DNA from: Mucidula mucida
Lineage: Eukaryota; Basidiomycota; Agaricomycetes; Agaricales; Physalacriaceae
Direction of reading: 5' to 3'
NCBI GenBank assembly: GCA_015501055.1
Contig: JADNYV010000101.1
Span: 62,001-126,000, forward strand
Length of the DNA stretch: 64,000 nucleotides
Below, piece by piece: positions 10,070 to 21,759 of the stretch. Position 1 is the first letter of the stretch. The number at the start of each line of letters is the position of its first letter. The position numbers and the translations under genes are program-made. The notes under the pieces are model-generated. The model was given only the letters and a program-made list of their open reading frames with translations, did not search any database and was not told where the DNA came from.

Positions 10070-13000
10070 TCAATGAATACTATCATAACCCTCTGGGAAG
10101 TTAATCTCCACCTTATCCATATCCTCCTTTGGTACCTGCACTGCACCGTCCCTCGTCACCTCAGCTAGGACGTCGTTGGTGACATAACCCAACTTGCTCC
10201 ATGATCCCAAGCACATCAGAGCTTGAATGCTCTGCGCACTTAAGCGGTTGCGCTCCCAACCAATCAATCGGCGCGCACGACTGAAAGCCCGCTCAACATT
10301 CACAGATGTAGCTGTCAAGGTGTGAGAACGGAACAAGTAATGACGAGAGACGTTCGTACCTGGGATCGTATGATAGTCAAGCGCCATGCGCGCGAGACGA
10401 GGGTATTCTTGACGGTGTTTGATCCACCACTTGATGGGGTTGTTGACGGCAACGGGCTTCGCGTTGAGGTACCGCTCCAACTCGTCGTCCTCATCGTCTG
10501 AACCAGGATCTGGTTGACGATGGAGATTAAACATTCCTCGCGGTGCTTCCTGAAGCACAATCAGCTCTAGAACATCTCATCAAAGATGACTTACCGCTTT
10601 ATCTTTCGCCTCTTCGGCTTGCCGGTCTGCATCTGAGAGGAGGTCCGTACAACCAGCATACCGGTCATTGTAACACTGACGAACAACCTCGCGCGCGTTG
10701 TCGATCCAGCTCTGGTCCCAATGCTGATCCTTGAAGTACTTGAGTTTATACTCCGGGTGAAGAACTGCAACGTAGGTCAGAAATGGTCGATAAAATAACG
10801 AAAACGTACCAATGGCAATGCGGTACACCTCTGAGTCGTCCGTCAGACGATAATACTTGTTCAGAGTTGCGTGTCCGAGAGCCATACTAGCTTTGAGCGC
10901 CGGCGACAAAGTCTTGGTAATGGTGCGCTTCGCGTCGTTTGGGTCGGGCTTTTCAATCGTCATTGTCGTAAAGACATCCTCGATAATATCCATCGCTGGA
11001 ATGACCTGCGAGAGTAATGCGGCCTCCTTCGAGAAGAGCAGGGTGCCTTGCTTGCAGACCTGGCCGTTGTCAGACATCATCGCGACTAAGAGAAACTTAT
11101 CAATAAACGCACCTCCAGAATTTCGCAGATAGAGTCGAGCGTTTCCCACTCATCGTCGTCGAGTTCAAATTTGTGTAGTCCATTGGCAGCCACAGCAGTA
11201 AAATCAGTAACCTCCGTCCGATACTTCAGGACAAACGACAGCATGTCGAACATCGAGTTCCATCGCGTACAAACATCCCGGGGAATAATAAGGACATCGC
11301 GTCCACGAGATTTCAGGAATTCCTTCCACGCTGGCAAGAGAATTGTTGTCGAGTTGATGATCTTGTAGGACAGCGTTTGGACCTGTTAAAAGAGGAGACA
11401 CGAAGAAAGCAAGAAAGTTCGTCAACGTCAGCCGGGACACTGTAAAGGCTGCAAATCACACAGCTGTCAGTCACTAACGTAACGGATTGACAGAAACACG
11501 TACAAGAATCCCGGTGAGCACGATGTCGGCTGCCACTGTGCAGTGGCGAGCACTGTCCGGATAGCACGACGCAGAGTCGTACTAACGGCGGCCGCAGCGC
11601 AACACAAAGTCGCGACTGGAGCAACAGAATTGTTCGTGGCAAGAGGTCAAAGAGAGACGCGAAGGTAAGGTAAGCGCCCAAGAAGTCCACAGAGATAGCG
11701 TGGGAATTCCCGAACGAACTGAATTAAACCAAAGACCTGGAATGTACCTTGATCAATGCCTTGCGGACTGGCTTGATCTCTTCTTCGAGACTGGCACGTT
11801 CCGCTTCTGAGAGCTCCGCCACCATGTTAACGAGACCGTCGTCGTCGTCCTTCTCCTCACCATCCTCTTCCTCCAATTCCTTCATCAACTTGTCGAGCTC
11901 GCGTGCCGCCCGGTCCAAGTTGTCCTCGCTGTCGTCATCATCTTCTCCGTCGTCGTTGACGGTTTCATCGGCACCAGTTTTCTTGGTCTTCTTCTTCTTT
12001 TTGGGAGGATCGAACAGACGCAGGAATGCGCGCGCGACGAGATTGATAGTATGCGCGAAACATCTTGTTCGCTGCTTGTCTCCGCGGAACGACGGGATGA
12101 GTTTTTCGAGCTCGGCGGTCAACGTGTCGTTGTTGCTGGCATTGTCCATCGTCAAGGACAGGAACTGGAAACTAAGTAAGTCTCAAATACTTGTTAGATG
12201 AATGAGCCAACTAACCTTATGTCCCAGACCAAACTCATTTATAATGCGCGCGATTTGCAACGCCATGTTGAGGCCCGTGTGCCTCTAGGAGAATGTAAAT
12301 GCTCGAACTTTTATTCACAGAGGTACGTTAAACTACCTTTGGCAGGTCGATAAAATCTAACAAGAAACTTTCAATAGTACCATCCTCGGCAAGCCTGTCG
12401 ACACAAAGCGCGCCGTACGGGATGTGATTCGGAGACGTCCAGGTATCGTACGAGAAGCTCAAGTCGCCCTCGTACTCCTACCATTTGGTAAGTGCCATTT
12501 CTTATTTTTTGTGCGTAGAATTAACATACCTGTAGCGTTTTATTAATTGCGCCGCCGCGAGTAATGGCGTAGATCTGTTTAACGTCGCATGAGACAGTCG
12601 TTGGATGTGGGATGTAATAATCCGGGCGGCCTGTCTTCTGGAGGCTGTGGTAGCCTTCATTGCTGACGATGGAGAAGGGACGTCCATCTTCGGCGACCCA
12701 TCGAGCCGTTTGCGCACTGCGTCGATGGGTAAGTACGATGTCTCTCTGGATTGTAAGAAGAACTAACCGAGCTTGAGCAGGTGTATGATGATGGTCGGAA
12801 TAGGTCGGTCGACCAGTACGCTGCGTCTGGCGTTGGAAGAAGCTCTTGATATCGCCATCGGGATGCTTCTCGTGCTTCTTGAGGGCCTCGCGAGCACCCT
12901 CTGCCGTCGTCTTGTCAGCTGCGACGACGGTGTCCTTTCCCCAGCACGTCACGGCATGGCTCCGGAGATTGCTTGGTGAGTTACGGTCCTTGGTGTTGAC

Positions 13001-13811
13001 ACGATCGTCTTGATAGCGATTGACCTGGTGTTTGCAGCCGCGAGCACCGCAACGGAAGACGTGGGCCTTGCGGCCATTGACGATCTCGACGGTGGGCTCC
13101 TGGAAGAAGATGTAGACCGAGGAGGTCCACTTCTTCTTCGCATGCTCTGCATTACTAGGTAAGTTTTATTTGCCTCGTCATTATATCATCGCTTACCAAG
13201 TGCATCCTTATCAGCGTCGGTGACCTCGTTCGGGAATGGGTCACCAGTCTCGACCTCGGACTCCATGTTGGACTCCTCTTCGGTTGTAGCCTTGGCCGAG
13301 GCTTTCCTCTTGCCCTTGCTCTTGTTCTTCTGCTTCCTGGCCTTGGACTTCTTGGTGGTGTCACCCATAGCGACATCACCGTCTGCATCCTTGCCGGCGC
13401 TCTTCTCGCTGTCTGTGGCATCGACGTCGATGACAGAGGCGCCATCGTGGTCGGAGCGCGAGCGGGAGGGTGAACGACGACGACGATTACCTATATTTTC
13501 TGGTAAGTCTCCTATTTGACCAATGACTCAAACATACCTCTAATTTCGTGCCCGTGCTTAAGCAGGGTTCCCTACATACCACGGCCAGCGTCGACCTCGC
13601 TGGTGGAAGCACCGGTGGAGCGGGAAGAGCCCGCTTGTGGCGCATTGTCGCGGGTGGTAGAATTAGTCGATGTTCTCGCTTTCTTGGCCCGAGCAGCATT
13701 GGATGCATTGCGACGAGCGGCCTCGTGCTCTTCTGCTTCGAGGACACGAGAGCTAGCATTTCGCTTACGAGGTGGCAGGGGCTGCTGCTCTTCGTACTCG
13801 TCGTCGGACAT
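10070..13811 (-). CDS. hAT transposase with BED zinc finger
   Basis: This is a multi-exon gene read on the minus strand. It has an acidic, basic-patched N-terminus (MSDDEYEEQQPLPPRKR). A BED-type finger follows (CGARGCKHQ..LRSHAVTC, about 13000-13100). The RNase H-like core includes TMDNASNND, RCFAHTINLVARAFL and RDVCTRWNSMF. The C-terminal hAT dimerisation region reads SVNVERAFSRARRLIGWERN. It also carries the long acidic and lysine-rich insertion (about 11830-12010) common in fungal hATs. Most introns are ~50 nt; the one at 11383-11747 is 365 nt. The core motifs are intact, so the element may be recent, but I did not verify every splice site. Confidence 0.85.
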
Positions 13812-13859
13812 GGTAGTAGTAAAATGACTCGGTTGTTAGGCTTCTCGTCGTTTTGTCAG

Positions 13860-14440
13860 GTAGAATTTGATTTTTTAGATAATACTATATAGTTTTAAGC
13901 CTTTCGATCATGGTGTGACACTAAGGAGACACCTCTGAGGCAACGGTATGTGGCGGTGTGGCGGTATACCGACGGTATGTCGGACCGGAGACCGTACCCG
14001 TCCCGTGACTTACCCGACCCGTCATACCGTCGCATACCGTCCATACCGTGCTATTTACTAAAAGACCATCCGTAGATTGTAACCCTTGCAAGTAAGGTGT
14101 TCACCTCAAAATCACTAACCTGTCCTCATTCTCGACCTATCTCACTCAGTTTGCGGCCGATTTCCTTCAAGTTTTTCTGTACAACTATAGAAGACATGTA
14201 TCGGAACATATTCCGCGCCACACCGCGCCGATATCAGGTCGTTTAAGGCGAGATCGACGGGAAACGGCATATCCTTGTGCAAAGGCATGCCGAAAGACAA
14301 CATAGTACTAACCGTATTGATCTTAGGTGAAACAAGGCGCGCGCGCAAAAATAGAGGGGTAGCTGCTAAACTACATAGGCTGTACTGAACTTAGTTGGGA
14401 GCATAGATTTCGCATGGTCTTGGGGGCAGGAATGCTGTTC
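13860..14440. other. repeat-rich flank of the transposon
   Basis: 13940-14050 contains many copies of the words cggtatg, ataccg and cgtcata on both strands, which look like hAT subterminal repeats. No gene is recognised to 14440; the 68-codon ORF at 14142-14348 has no family-like features. Confidence 0.5.
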
Positions 14441-17400
14441 CGGCGGACAAAAATCGGCTACATCCGTGAAGAGCAGGTATCCGTTTGACCAGATAGCCCT
14501 AGCGGTTCGGAGATTGGTGTACAGTACAAAGATGGAGAGGCGCCGTCTTCAAACACCGGACCAAAAATCGGAGCACCCGTTCCCGCTACCATATTGAATA
14601 GCCCAGCCGGTTGACCAGACGGCGTCCTCAAGCAACGGAACTCTTGAGGGTGAGAGACGCTGATTCACTATGCCATAAACAAAAGAGGTTTCCAAACATG
14701 CAGGGCTAAACACAGACCGCTTGACGATCTGTCTGCACGTATGGATTGTGCTGTGGAGAATATGTGCGTGTCAGTGAGAAGAGCACAATGTAAAAAAGGT
14801 CGAGAGTAACAGAAATGGCAGGAGGTTGTCTACATATCCGTTTGACTAGGTGACCCCGGAGTGATGAGGCTACCGTACTCAGTCGTCAGCTCAGGCTGCC
14901 TTTGACAGAGACAGGGCTTGGACAGGCACCGAAGTTTGACCTGCATGTGAACCTCGTGGATGCTTGGATGATAACCCGGTTAGTTATTAGTTTTACGGAG
15001 GCCTTGTCGTCAAAAAACACTTGACCAAACTAAAAGTCAGGGGTAGACTAGACGTCCTCGAGGAACCACTCAGCACTGAGGTTGAATCAAACACTGCTTC
15101 TAGACAGCGCAAACAAACAAAAACTTAGTGTTATTCTTTCATTGTTAGCCACATACAAACCGCTTGATGATCTGTCTGCTCTTAGTGACACACTCTACAG
15201 GTCATGACCCACTGAAACGATGGATGGCTAGAACAAATGAAAAATAAATACATTTTGGGACCAAACACACACCAACTACAGACCATTCGACGATCTGGCC
15301 GCGGCTAACTTTACTTTCTCGCCAACTTCAGAGGTCGACAACCAAATACTAAGAAAGGATGCGAAAAAAATTGAAAACCGGTACTATGGATGCAGTACAG
15401 ACCGTTCGACGATCTGTCTGCGAGACTTCTGCATCCAAGCGAGGATACGACCCGGGACGTGCAATAAGGGTGTAGTAGCGGGCCCACCAATCCATGCAAT
15501 GTGGAGGACTGAGGAAATCGGAGTCCCCCACTGCACATTTTATAGGTGATGACCTATTGCAACGATGGATGGCTAGAACAAATGAAAAATAAATACATTT
15601 TGGGACCAAACACACACCGACTACTGACCATTCGACGATCTGGCCGCGGCTAGCTTTACTTTCCGGCCCAACTTCACAGGGCGCCAACCCGGCAACTTTA
15701 CTAAGAAAAGAATGCGAAAGAAAATCGAATGCCGGTACGTACAGACCTTTTGACGATCTGTTTGCGAAATTCTGCATCCAAGCGAGGATACGACCCGGGA
15801 CGTACGATTGGGGGTGTAGTAGCGGGCCACCAGTCCATTCACTGTGGCAGAAAGTGGTCGTTAGAGTAGTGTTAACACGCTTACCACCGAGGAGAGGGAC
15901 TAAAAAAGGGGTGGTTGGTGCATTTCAAAGAACCTTGTAGCCGCTGAGTTAAATAGGCTGACCTTCTTCGAGTTGGGAACAGACATCGGGTAAGGATGAG
16001 TCTCAACGTCCACTGGGTACGTGCACCAGTGACAGTTGAGATAATAGTTGACAGAAAACAACAACAGGAGAACGTGACTCGTATATCGAATTGAACAGAT
16101 GACAGTGTGGGGTGATGAGGCTCGCACCGCGAAACGACAAGATTGACGGGAAACATCATAGTAGTAACTAGGCCTTAGCGCAAGAACAAAAAGGTTCACT
16201 CATACTTGCTACGCGTTGTCGACCGTCACTCCCGCGATAACATAGCAACGCCGATGTCAATTTTAACCCAGGAGCACGTGTAATGCGTACAATACTGCGC
16301 CACTGAGTACCCATGGCATTGGGGCGTGGAATCGAAGAGCCACACCAATCCATCCAGCGTGATGTAAATCGGTCCTTAGATTAGCTTCGACACGCTCACC
16401 CCCGCTGCAAAGAAGGATGGCGATAAAAAGAGAAAACACCCATTCAGCAATGCCAGATACAAACCGCTCAACGATCTGTCTGGCAACAGCTGCATGCTCT
16501 TTGAGGCTGAGAGCCGCGTTCCACCGGATAACGAGCTCACATTTCTTAACCTACCGCACGTCATACAAGGGACGCGAGAAAAAAAACGCCGACATCAGGT
16601 ATGCAGTACAGACCGTTGGACGATCTGTCTACGGGATGGAACACTCTTGCCTTTAAAGGAAGGGACGCCGGACGGCGATTCAACCCGCGAGCGTGCAGAG
16701 GCGTAGGATTGACGAGCCCCACGAGTTCGTCCGTCGTGAACTAAAGAAGAAAAAAAGGGACCATGATGCACACGACACAGCATGGTAGACCGTTCGACTA
16801 TCTGCCTGCGCTGAAGAATGAATGGTCATGTTTAACCTGTCAGTCCAGACTCCGTGTCTGGAGAAGAGAACGGTAGTAACGGTAACTGCGCTCTTCCGGA
16901 CAATGTCAAAGTGATGAGACGTTCCAGCTTGAGTTTGACGCGGAAGGCCTGACGGCCCGCCTCAGAAGTCAAGCGTGAGAGAACCCTCGCTACAGCAAAT
17001 AATGGCGAGAACAAAAAAGGGACAGTTCCTTGGGTTGGAGAGACAGTGCCAACTACAAACCGCTTGACGATGTTGGAGCGTAGTACCGACTAGGAGACAG
17101 TTTTCAGCTCCGACTAGACAAACATAAGCAACTGTCTTTGAGGGGATAGCAGCGCAGAAGACTTACGGCAAAACAGCAATTGAATCGAATTTGGGACAAA
17201 AGCATCTCGTTTCACCGGGATCGAAGATCGTAAGCTAGCCGCTAGACCAAGTAACCACAGTCTAACGTGAGTATATGAGAACACCAGTTGATCCGCCCGA
17301 GCAGAAAATTACACACCAAGCCTTGTGCAGACAGCTAAATTGAATCCGACAAGAGTTTTATACGTGTCCGCCTGGACGATAGCATGCCGTCCCTTACCGC

Positions 17401-17660
17401 CAATCCAGTTTCCATACAAGGGGTGCGAGAGAAAAACAATGTGTGGTTCCTAAGACTTTCAAAGTATTGCAGTACATACCGCTCGACAATTTATCTGCAG
17501 GACGAACCACTTTTCTACGCCCAAGAAGGGTGCCAGTTCCCAATGCGAGGAGGCTGAAATATTAAAACATGTGCATTGCCAACAAAGCCTGGTAGACCGT
17601 TCGACTATTTCCCCTGCGTGGACTAGGAAAGAATGCTCACGAGTCACGACAAAGCTGTCT
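14440..17660 (-). repeat. degenerate repeat array, minus orientation (box A/box B-like)
   Basis: At least fourteen copies of the reverse complement of 'cagatcgtcgaacggtctgt' occur (near 14480, 14600, 14710, 14840, 15157, 15281, 15395, 15630, 15741, 16451, 16605, 16785, 17053, 17470 and 17590). Some are spaced about 111-114 bp apart. On the minus strand some units also hold a T-arm-like word (GGGTCGTATCC near 15440 and 15795, CTTCGATCCCG near 17215, CTTCGATTCC near 16335). The core is the same as in the plus-oriented array at 3-4.9 kb. A tRNA-derived SINE-like family explains this best, by inference. I see no gene in this stretch. Confidence 0.6.
15195..15880. repeat. ~345-bp tandem duplication inside the array
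   Basis: The block beginning 'tggatggctagaacaaatga' at 15221 recurs at 15566. About 100 bp are almost identical, and the similarity continues through the GATCTGTCTGCG motif and the 'gcatccaagcgaggatacga' word. It is much better conserved than other copies in the array, so this duplication is younger. Confidence 0.8.
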
Positions 17661-18030
17661 GTTCAGGCTAAGCACTAGTCAGGAGAAAAATGGTAGCGAC
17701 GGTTGACAAGATCAAAGTCATTTATCAGAGGTCCCAGAATGAGCTCTTGAAGAGTTGACCGCGAAGAGCTGGAGGAGGTTGTAGACAAGGATGGGAGCTG
17801 GATGCAAGTGCCGACTCTGGTCTCGACTCGGCCGGATCGGCAGCGCGATTAGGGGCTTTAAATCTTCCAAGTTTTGGAAAAAGCCTTACAATCCACCATA
17901 AAACTATACATGTCCTTCGCCCGAGCAGGAAACTGGATCAATATGTGCGGAAATATGAGCTCTCAAGTCATCGACTGGCCCCATGTTGACCTCGTAGTTA
18001 GATAGTGCACGCGAAAGTTGCCCCAGCCAT
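17660..18030. other. intergenic
   Basis: No gene, RNA or clear repeat recognised. It separates the repeat array from the F-box pseudogene. Confidence 0.35.
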
Positions 18031-19629
18031 CGCCGTACAGCGCGTATCTCAGCAGACGGGTTGCGGTGCAGGAAACTGGTATCTTTGACGTGCTCGAGCT
18101 GCGAGACTTTGTCGAGGATGGCATCGAAGATATATACCTCCTTGAAGCCCGCCTCGCCATGCATGTAGCCAAGTCCTCCACGGGAAACGTTGCATCTACG
18201 TTCTTCGCAGCCATGCGACTGGCGCTCGCCGGGCCCAAGACTTCTGCGATACACACATGCGCCTCCGCACTCCCGTCCATACCATCGAAATCATGACGCG
18301 TATCTTTGATCTCACGTTCGACAAATTATTCCCAATGAAGCGCGGCCCGTGGTTCTTGACCCGCATATGCCGCCGCAGACGCACCATCGACATCGCCTAT
18401 CCACTACTTTAGACATCGTTCACCATCGTGAGTCCTACCATCGCCAGCGCCCCAGCGCATGATGAACCGAACCCTATATTGGTCTACTCGCACCCTCTGC
18501 CTCTATCCTTCGCACCTTCATTAGGAACACGAACGACTGTGGCTTCGCCTTTCCTTTTGACTAGGATAGAAGCCACGAGACCTGATTCAACACAGGAGAC
18601 TCTCCTCGATGAGATGTTCCTCTGCCCCGATTATTCCCGGGAACTCGTGAAACACGCCTGGCGATGGAAGAGTGCTGCACTCTCTGACTACGCATTTTGG
18701 CTGCCACATATCGGAGATACACCGTTACTTGAGCATCTTTGTTATGCACAGACCAGACGTCGAGGTTGGTTTGACCTCGAAAGGCTCAAACACTTTCGTG
18801 CGGCGCCGCGGTTACGGCTCTTTCCGGGCCGTCTCTAGGTGCATTCCCCTTCCCAACCTCTCGGGTGGCTTCCCCTGGTTTCAACTCACCCACTTAACAC
18901 TCGTTCTGGAGGCTTACATGGCCTTCCTCCTCCTACAGATGTGCCCGAACCTCGTGTCCTTTCGCGGTCTTACTGGCAACGGCGTGTGGCTTACCACACT
19001 AGAGTATTCGACCATCAGACACGCAAAGCTCCAATTTCTGCATTCCCCCAGTCGAGGCATCCTGGATCGTCTTTGATGCCCCGATATTCGAGCGTGTCCT
19101 TCCTTCCATCGAAGGCTTTGTGAAACGGTCCACTGCCCTCCGCTCAACGCAAACTGTTCTGCATATGACAATCTCCGTGGACTTTTACGATGCAGAGATG
19201 ACGCGTGATCTTCTCAGCGTCCTCACTGCTCCGCATGTTTTCGATCAACTGACGTTCGTGGTCCCCGCCTATTGTCCCCTTCATCTGCTGTCAATCGTTA
19301 TTTACATAGTCCGTTCGCTCCCAGGGCTCTTGCCCCACCTCTCGACTTTTGGTGTTCGGCTCTCACACAGCATGTGCGCGTTCGCTGGCTATAAGAATGC
19401 GCATGTCGTACAATATGAGGAGGCGGCTGCCCTGGCGAAGAGCGTCTATGAGCTCTTCATTCGCAATGTAAGATCTCAGCTGAACGCGATGTGTTTGGAG
19501 GTGTCCTACGGACGCTCTTGCCCGCCTGACTATATGCCGGAAATGTTTTCAGAACAGGACACGCGCAAATCGGCGACGTTGAAGCTCAGATTGGATCCCG
19601 CTTATCAAGGTATTCCTTCATGCTTTTGA
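18030..19629 (+). pseudogene. F-box/LRR pseudogene, paralogue of the next gene
   Basis: In pieces from different frames it matches the intact F-box protein on the opposite strand at 19821-21449. The N-terminal helix region reads FFAAMRLALAGPKTSAIHTC. The F-box core reads IEIMTRIFDLTFDKLF and GPWFLTRICRRRR. LRR-like parts include CPNLVSFRG. The F-box piece is out of frame with the region before it. A TAG stands where the paralogue has TGG (LLWTSF, near 18407). Further frame changes occur near 18840 and 19070. The last piece (19120-19629) is a 169-codon ORF. The nonsense codon argues for real decay, not only sequencing error. Confidence 0.7.
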
Positions 19630-19820
19630 TCACTTGTGTTTGAAATCCAGGAAGACATTCAGCGAAGTATATAGAAATCGTGTAAGTGGTCCGACTTATG
19701 CGTAAATAGAACAGATGCAACTGCGGACTTATTTCGCAACGAAACAGGTCACTCGTCGAAAAAAACAGAATCGCTACCTATCGTCCAGGGTGTTCAGTCG
19801 ATTGAAAACAAAATGAACAC

Positions 19821-21449
19821 TTACTGACCTTTCGAGCCACAAATCGAGGTCGACAACCTGTAAGTCAAACCAATCGGCTTCAGCTCCATGAGAGCAGAAA
19901 AGAATTCGTCAACGAAAGGAGGACTTGTGGTGTCCACGTATGAGACGTCCACGCTGACCGTATCCATCTTTGTAAACGAGTTTCTGATGTGGATCTCATA
20001 AAGAGCCCCTCCTAACCTCCCTCCGAACATGACTTCGCAATCGTCGTCCTCGCACGTTCTTGCGAGATGCTCAAGCTGTATATGCAATCTCAGCAAGCTT
20101 GGAAAGAAGTGTGGGTTCCGCGCGACGAGGTCAACAACGGAAATGATGCACAGAGTGGATATCGTCGTAGACCTTATCGTCAAATCCGTGGTGCGTGTCG
20201 TATTCAAATGAGTGAGAAGGTTCTGCGTGGAGGCGTTCCTTGACATTCGACTGACTCCCAGGGAAACGTGCGTTGGACTGGGAATGTCAGATGCCGTCTG
20301 TCCAAGCGAAGTCGAAATTTCATCCACCAGATCAAACCTAGCGGGGAAGGACAACTTATCAAGGCACGGACATCGAAGACGTTGGAAGAGACCGGCGTTA
20401 CGCGTATGCAAGGCTCTTAGTCGAATCAGCGCGATAACTGGCCAATGTTCCCTATCCTCCCAGGTATCGTCTCGGCTATTATCTCTAAATGAGACAAGAT
20501 TGGGACACGCGGAAAGGAACAAGTAGGACATCCAGCTGTGATCAAGCGCCACCGACAGTTCTGTAATCCGTGTCCACGGGAAGTTACTGGTGATTTGCTT
20601 AAGAAGATCGACGTTCCCAGGAAAGGAATCTTGATCAGCAGCCATTCCGCCCAATTTAAGGTTTCTCAAGTTGGGCGTTTGGGTGAAGAGATTAAGGATC
20701 ACCGGCGTGAATCCTGCAGCGTAGTCGCAGAGCGTCAGCGCTTCGAGATCAGGTAGAATGAGGGACTCCTCGAGATCCAACGCCATACACTGGTCAAGAG
20801 AAACAACCCTCCAACGCGGAGAAGAGAGTAGAAACTCGTTCAAAAGCCTGATTGGTAGATGATGTATGGGCACGTGAAAGGTAAGCGGTGCAGGATGAGA
20901 GTACTCCAAGGCTCGAAGAAGCGGCTCCTCGTTCACGAAAGCATCATGTGGTGGTTGGATGTAGGGAGTACCAATGGAAAATGACGCCCATAATGTAGGA
21001 CAGGACATGACAAATGCGCGCCAGCGCCTGCAGACGTGCATTAACCACCATGGGCCCTGAGAAAGCGGTGGGACGATGAGATGGAATACTCTGGTCATGA
21101 CGTCGAAAGGAAGAATATGGATTGGTGTAGGTAGTATGGAGGCATGGGCGTCACAGCACGCCCTAGCTGCAGCGTGCTCAGACTCTGCAGCCCTCAATGC
21201 GGCATAGAGAATCATCTTGACAACGGCACCTTCAGGCGTCGCGTCACGCTCGCTTTCCGCTGCAGCTAAGACCTGGTGAAGGATGTCGATAGTCTCCTGA
21301 TGTAGATCCGCTTCGTCGATAAGTTCGTAGAGAAAAGCTTTTAAATCATCCCGGAGACTGAAAAGCTCTGGTGAATCCAGAGGACCATCTCCTGCAATAT
21401 ACGCAGCATATGGTGAGGATTGACGATATAACGGCCAACGCTGGGGCAT
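19821..21449 (-). CDS. F-box domain protein, 542 aa
   Basis: This is a single uninterrupted ORF. Residues ~30-105 are helical with a short coiled-coil look (LHQETIDILHQVLAAAE). The F-box follows at ~107-165 (LPFDVMTRVFHLI, WWLMHVCRRWRAFV, CPTLWASFSI). The rest is made of leucine-rich-like segments (PDLEALTLCDYA, TPNLRNLKLGG, CPNLVSFRDN). Such proteins are substrate adaptors of SCF ubiquitin ligases; the F-box binds Skp1. This is a large, fast-evolving family in Agaricomycetes, so the target is unknown. Two decayed paralogues lie in the window (18.0-19.6 kb and 55.2-57.1 kb). No intron is needed. Confidence 0.85.
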   Translation of the reverse strand: MPQRWPLYRQSSPYAAYIAGDGPLDSPELFSLRDDLKAFLYELIDEADLHQETIDILHQVLAAAESERDATPEGAVVKMILYAALRAAESEHAAARACCDAHASILPTPIHILPFDVMTRVFHLIVPPLSQGPWWLMHVCRRWRAFVMSCPTLWASFSIGTPYIQPPHDAFVNEEPLLRALEYSHPAPLTFHVPIHHLPIRLLNEFLLSSPRWRVVSLDQCMALDLEESLILPDLEALTLCDYAAGFTPVILNLFTQTPNLRNLKLGGMAADQDSFPGNVDLLKQITSNFPWTRITELSVALDHSWMSYLFLSACPNLVSFRDNSRDDTWEDREHWPVIALIRLRALHTRNAGLFQRLRCPCLDKLSFPARFDLVDEISTSLGQTASDIPSPTHVSLGVSRMSRNASTQNLLTHLNTTRTTDLTIRSTTISTLCIISVVDLVARNPHFFPSLLRLHIQLEHLARTCEDDDCEVMFGGRLGGALYEIHIRNSFTKMDTVSVDVSYVDTTSPPFVDEFFSALMELKPIGLTYRLSTSICGSKGQ

Positions 21450-21759
21450 GATTGCTTGCGCGATGAAGGCTGTCGAAAGCCAAGCGTCAATGCTGTGCTG
21501 ATAGCGAATGAATTCTCACACAGCCACTTCTTGTTGTCCAGCACCGTTGGTTATACGCAAGTGTTCTACACTCCATGTAGTGCGATGTATGCGAACCGTC
21601 GAGCACGTATCTCGTCCCGGTGAAGCCTAGGGCAATCCCGATGCTTCGAGCCTAAAGAGCTGGGTATCCAGATGTAAAGCCTCCGTATCAGTCTCCTCTA
21701 CCTTCGAGCATGAATCCAGGTCCCAAGAGCCCAACAAATGATGCTTTTTCCTTCCGCCT
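21450..21759. other. intergenic
   Basis: Upstream of the F-box gene and downstream of the MYND gene on the same strand. Nothing recognised. Confidence 0.35.

Larger units (their letters stand above)
9120..14060 (-). mobile_element. hAT-family DNA transposon (ends not resolved)
   Basis: The element comprises the BED/hAT transposase gene, the AT-rich tract and tandem repeats on its left, and a right flank (13945-14050) full of 'ataccgtc/ggtatg' repeats. Terminal inverted repeats and an 8-bp target duplication could not be fixed by eye. Similar 13-15 nt words (tgtcacactagga near 9125, tgtgacactaagga near 13914) occur in direct orientation at either side and may be chance. The limits given are approximate. 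Confidence 0.6.

Noticed and set aside
9124..13928. Direct word pair tgtcacactagga / tgtgacactaagga as hAT target-site duplication
   Set aside because: Imperfect and longer than the 8 bp expected, and no inverted ends adjoin it; kept only as a remark.
17904..18280. Minus-strand ORFs of 105-116 codons
   Set aside because: The plus strand here clearly matches the F-box paralogue; the minus ORFs are its shadows.
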